A stretch of 64,000 bases of DNA from Pseudozobellia sp. WGM2. Its GTDB lineage: Bacteria; Bacteroidota; Bacteroidia; Flavobacteriales; Flavobacteriaceae. The notes beneath the pieces were generated by a model. It did not search any database and had not been told where the DNA came from. It saw only the letters and a list, made by a program, of their open reading frames with translations. The stretch covers positions 1 to 64,000 of the forward strand of contig NZ_JADNYK010000012.1 in NCBI RefSeq assembly GCF_017810075.1. The letters run 5' to 3'. The position numbers were made by a program, and so were the translations under genes. Below are positions 62,815 to 64,000 of the stretch, piece after piece. Each line of letters begins with the position of its first letter. Positions within the stretch are counted from its first letter, which is position 1.

Positions 62815-63669
62815 TTAATCAGTTTCATTAAATTCAATACTTTTTGCTTTCAGGTAAGCCCAAATCGCCTCTATATCTTCTTCATTCGATAGTTTTAAGA
62901 AATCACTTTGGGCTAAGCAATAAGTAAGAAAGCCGTCGATATTGATTTCAGGAATATTTAAATTTTCGGCAATCGTTAACTTAGAGAACTTAGAAAGTAT
63001 AACATTTTGAAGTTCCATTTTTTTATCACGCGAAACCATCCCCTCAAACGTTTCGGTTCTACCTGAAAGTCTGTTTATAGTTTTACCCATATTTATGGTA
63101 AAGCCTACGGTGAGATATCCTAAAATATTCTTTTCCTTTATTTTTTCTTCTACCGTCGAAAATCTAAAATACTTATCCCTATCCGCCTCTAAAAGCAAAC
63201 GTTCACTTTGACTCATAATCTTTAAATCGGCATTGGGCAGGCCTAAGGTAGAAGAAGTAACTATTGGGCCAATATCAAGCCTATTTAGATCATTTTCTAC
63301 TTTACCCGACAGATTATATGGTGTAACGGTAACTTCGTTTAAGCTGATCACATTTTCTATAAGATCAACAGTGACTATTTTTTTGAGAAAAACGGGTTCG
63401 GTAATTTTGATTTCTTTCTTCAGATATTGAACTGAACTAAATTGAATTAAATCATTCAATTTAACTTCAATCTTAAAAAAACCCAAAGAATCGGTAATCG
63501 TAGATTTTTGAGAGTTAAGGTTGACGACCAGAACGTTTGAGACATCTTCGGCCAGACTTTGAACTTTACCGATTAAACTAATATTTTCTTCTTGGGCAAC
63601 GCTGTCATCTGGCCTCAAGAAAATAAACAGAAAACAACAAATGCTCAAATAGACCTTTAATCTTGTCAT
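62815..63669 (-). CDS. Carboxypeptidase-regulatory-like exported protein
   Basis: A 284-residue protein with a signal peptide (about 1-25, DDSVAQ). Residues about 30-115 are a CarboxypepD_reg-like domain: ISLIGKVQSLAEDVSNVLVVNLNSQKSTITDSLGFFKIEVKLNDLIQFSS. The remainder is helical and charged with no recognised domain; VDLIENVISLNEVTVTP resembles the stretch just before a TonB plug, but no plug or barrel follows and the protein ends normally. It may be a truncated relative of TonB-dependent transporters or an independent family (inference). Confidence 0.8.
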   Translation of the reverse strand: MTRLKVYLSICCFLFIFLRPDDSVAQEENISLIGKVQSLAEDVSNVLVVNLNSQKSTITDSLGFFKIEVKLNDLIQFSSVQYLKKEIKITEPVFLKKIVTVDLIENVISLNEVTVTPYNLSGKVENDLNRLDIGPIVTSSTLGLPNADLKIMSQSERLLLEADRDKYFRFSTVEEKIKEKNILGYLTVGFTINMGKTINRLSGRTETFEGMVSRDKKMELQNVILSKFSKLTIAENLNIPEINIDGFLTYCLAQSDFLKLSNEEDIEAIWAYLKAKSIEFNETD

Positions 63670-63808
63670 TCTCTATTTTTTCTTTATCAAGAAAATTATA
63701 AAACAATTGGGGATTAAAGGTCTTAAAGTGTGGTAAAATGTTGTTAAACAAGAGATAAGAACCGAATTCACCTGCAAATTTAAATATCAGAAAGTCGTTT
63801 TAAATTGG

Positions 63809-64000
63809 TCACTGCTTTTCAAAGTATTCATAAATGGCAAAATCTGTTCTTCCAGAATTATCTTTATAATGAACTTTAATCATCAATTTTAGCTTTCCAT
63901 CAATGATTTCATAAGTTACATTTCTTTCCGCAAAACCTGAATCCCAAAGGAGGTCAAATTTCGTAGCTCCCCTATTCATGTCATTAGTGACATTTTCGCC
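63809..64000 (-). CDS. 3' end of an unrecognised gene cut by the window
   Basis: Reading the minus strand inward from base 64000, an open frame of 63 codons ends with TGA at 63809. The residues (NVTNDMNRGATKFDLLWDSG, then YEIIDGKLKLMIKVHYKDNS and DFAIYEYFEKQ) are typical of coding sequence, with alternating strands suggesting a beta-rich secreted or lipoprotein domain. The start lies outside. Family not recognised. It is the last feature on this strand and lies 139 bp upstream of the carboxypeptidase-regulatory-like gene. Confidence 0.6.
   Translation of the reverse strand, partial: GENVTNDMNRGATKFDLLWDSGFAERNVTYEIIDGKLKLMIKVHYKDNSGRTDFAIYEYFEKQ

Noticed and set aside
1-64000. tRNA genes, insertion sequences, prophage or integrase genes
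   Set aside because: No cloverleaf, transposase, integrase or terminal repeat was recognised by eye; a tRNAscan or IS search would settle this.

Overview
The window looks like chromosomal DNA of a marine-type member of Flavobacteriaceae (Bacteroidota). Evidence: AT-rich sequence; promoters of the Bacteroidota form (TTTG/TTG about 19 nt before TAnnTTTG); no need for Shine-Dalgarno sites; a SusC/SusD pair; many Sec lipoproteins; and family-typical genes (Porin_10, GSCFA, DUF4230, DUF5522, DUF6428, DUF4136, Flavobacteria-type lysS and alaS). No species can be named. I see no insertion sequence, phage, CRISPR array or tRNA gene.

Left edge (1-589) has no gene. It holds four tandem minus-strand promoters, each with a spacer of exactly 19 nt, followed by a structured leader with a boxA-like element. 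It is best read as the promoter/leader of an rRNA operon whose 16S gene lies just beyond base 1. Next come a Porin_10 porin and divergent rnhB. From 3.5 to 10.5 kb lies an envelope signalling-like block: an OmpA-like protein, a TapB/DUF3108-like protein and a small lipoprotein; then a secreted, membrane-anchored TPR-CHAT caspase-like protein; and, convergent with it, an anti-sigma-like TPR membrane protein coupled to an ECF-type sigma factor. A collagen-like lipoprotein, a small secreted protein and a lipoprotein with six 141-bp Kelch-like repeats follow.

From 13.6 to 18 kb are core genes: lipB, a lipoprotein with an overlooked Pmp3/YqaE gene in front of it, an SGNH hydrolase lipoprotein and lysS. 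From 18.3 to 34.7 kb is a large one-direction accessory cluster: SusC, SusD, an FG-GAP/UnbV lipoprotein, a DUF1549/DUF1553 'planctomycete-type' dihaem protein, a TAT-exported DUF1501 protein, a sugar isomerase-like TIM barrel, a DUF2231-cytochrome-LRR membrane protein and an SLC13 anion transporter. It carries no glycoside hydrolase or sulfatase, so it looks like an uptake plus periplasmic redox system of unknown substrate.

From 34.7 to 40.8 kb are scattered genes: a triple-repeat acidic secreted protein, a large zinc metalloprotease, a small membrane protein, a DUF4890-like protein, a ChbG-like deacetylase and a META lipoprotein. There is also a possible small RNA at 35.4-35.6 kb. An arsenic operon (arsR, DUF6428, arsC-like, acr3) with a duplicated operator-like element spans 41.1-43.7 kb. 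Then come a DUF1349-TolB propeller protein with an alpha/beta hydrolase, hemL, a glucosaminidase-LysM lipoprotein, an ACC deaminase-like enzyme preceded by a small HExxH membrane protein, a DUF5522 peptide, a DUF4136 lipoprotein, an aromatic amino acid hydroxylase and a CE15-like esterase. The right end carries a minus-strand run (DUF4230, GSCFA, TPR lipoprotein, alaS), then an M23 peptidase with a MerR regulator, a LemA-TPM-TPM operon, a carboxypeptidase-regulatory-like protein and the 3' end of a gene cut by the window edge.

Start sites were moved from the longest open frame wherever a signal peptide, a terminator or a neighbouring gene argued for a later codon; each case is explained in its entry.
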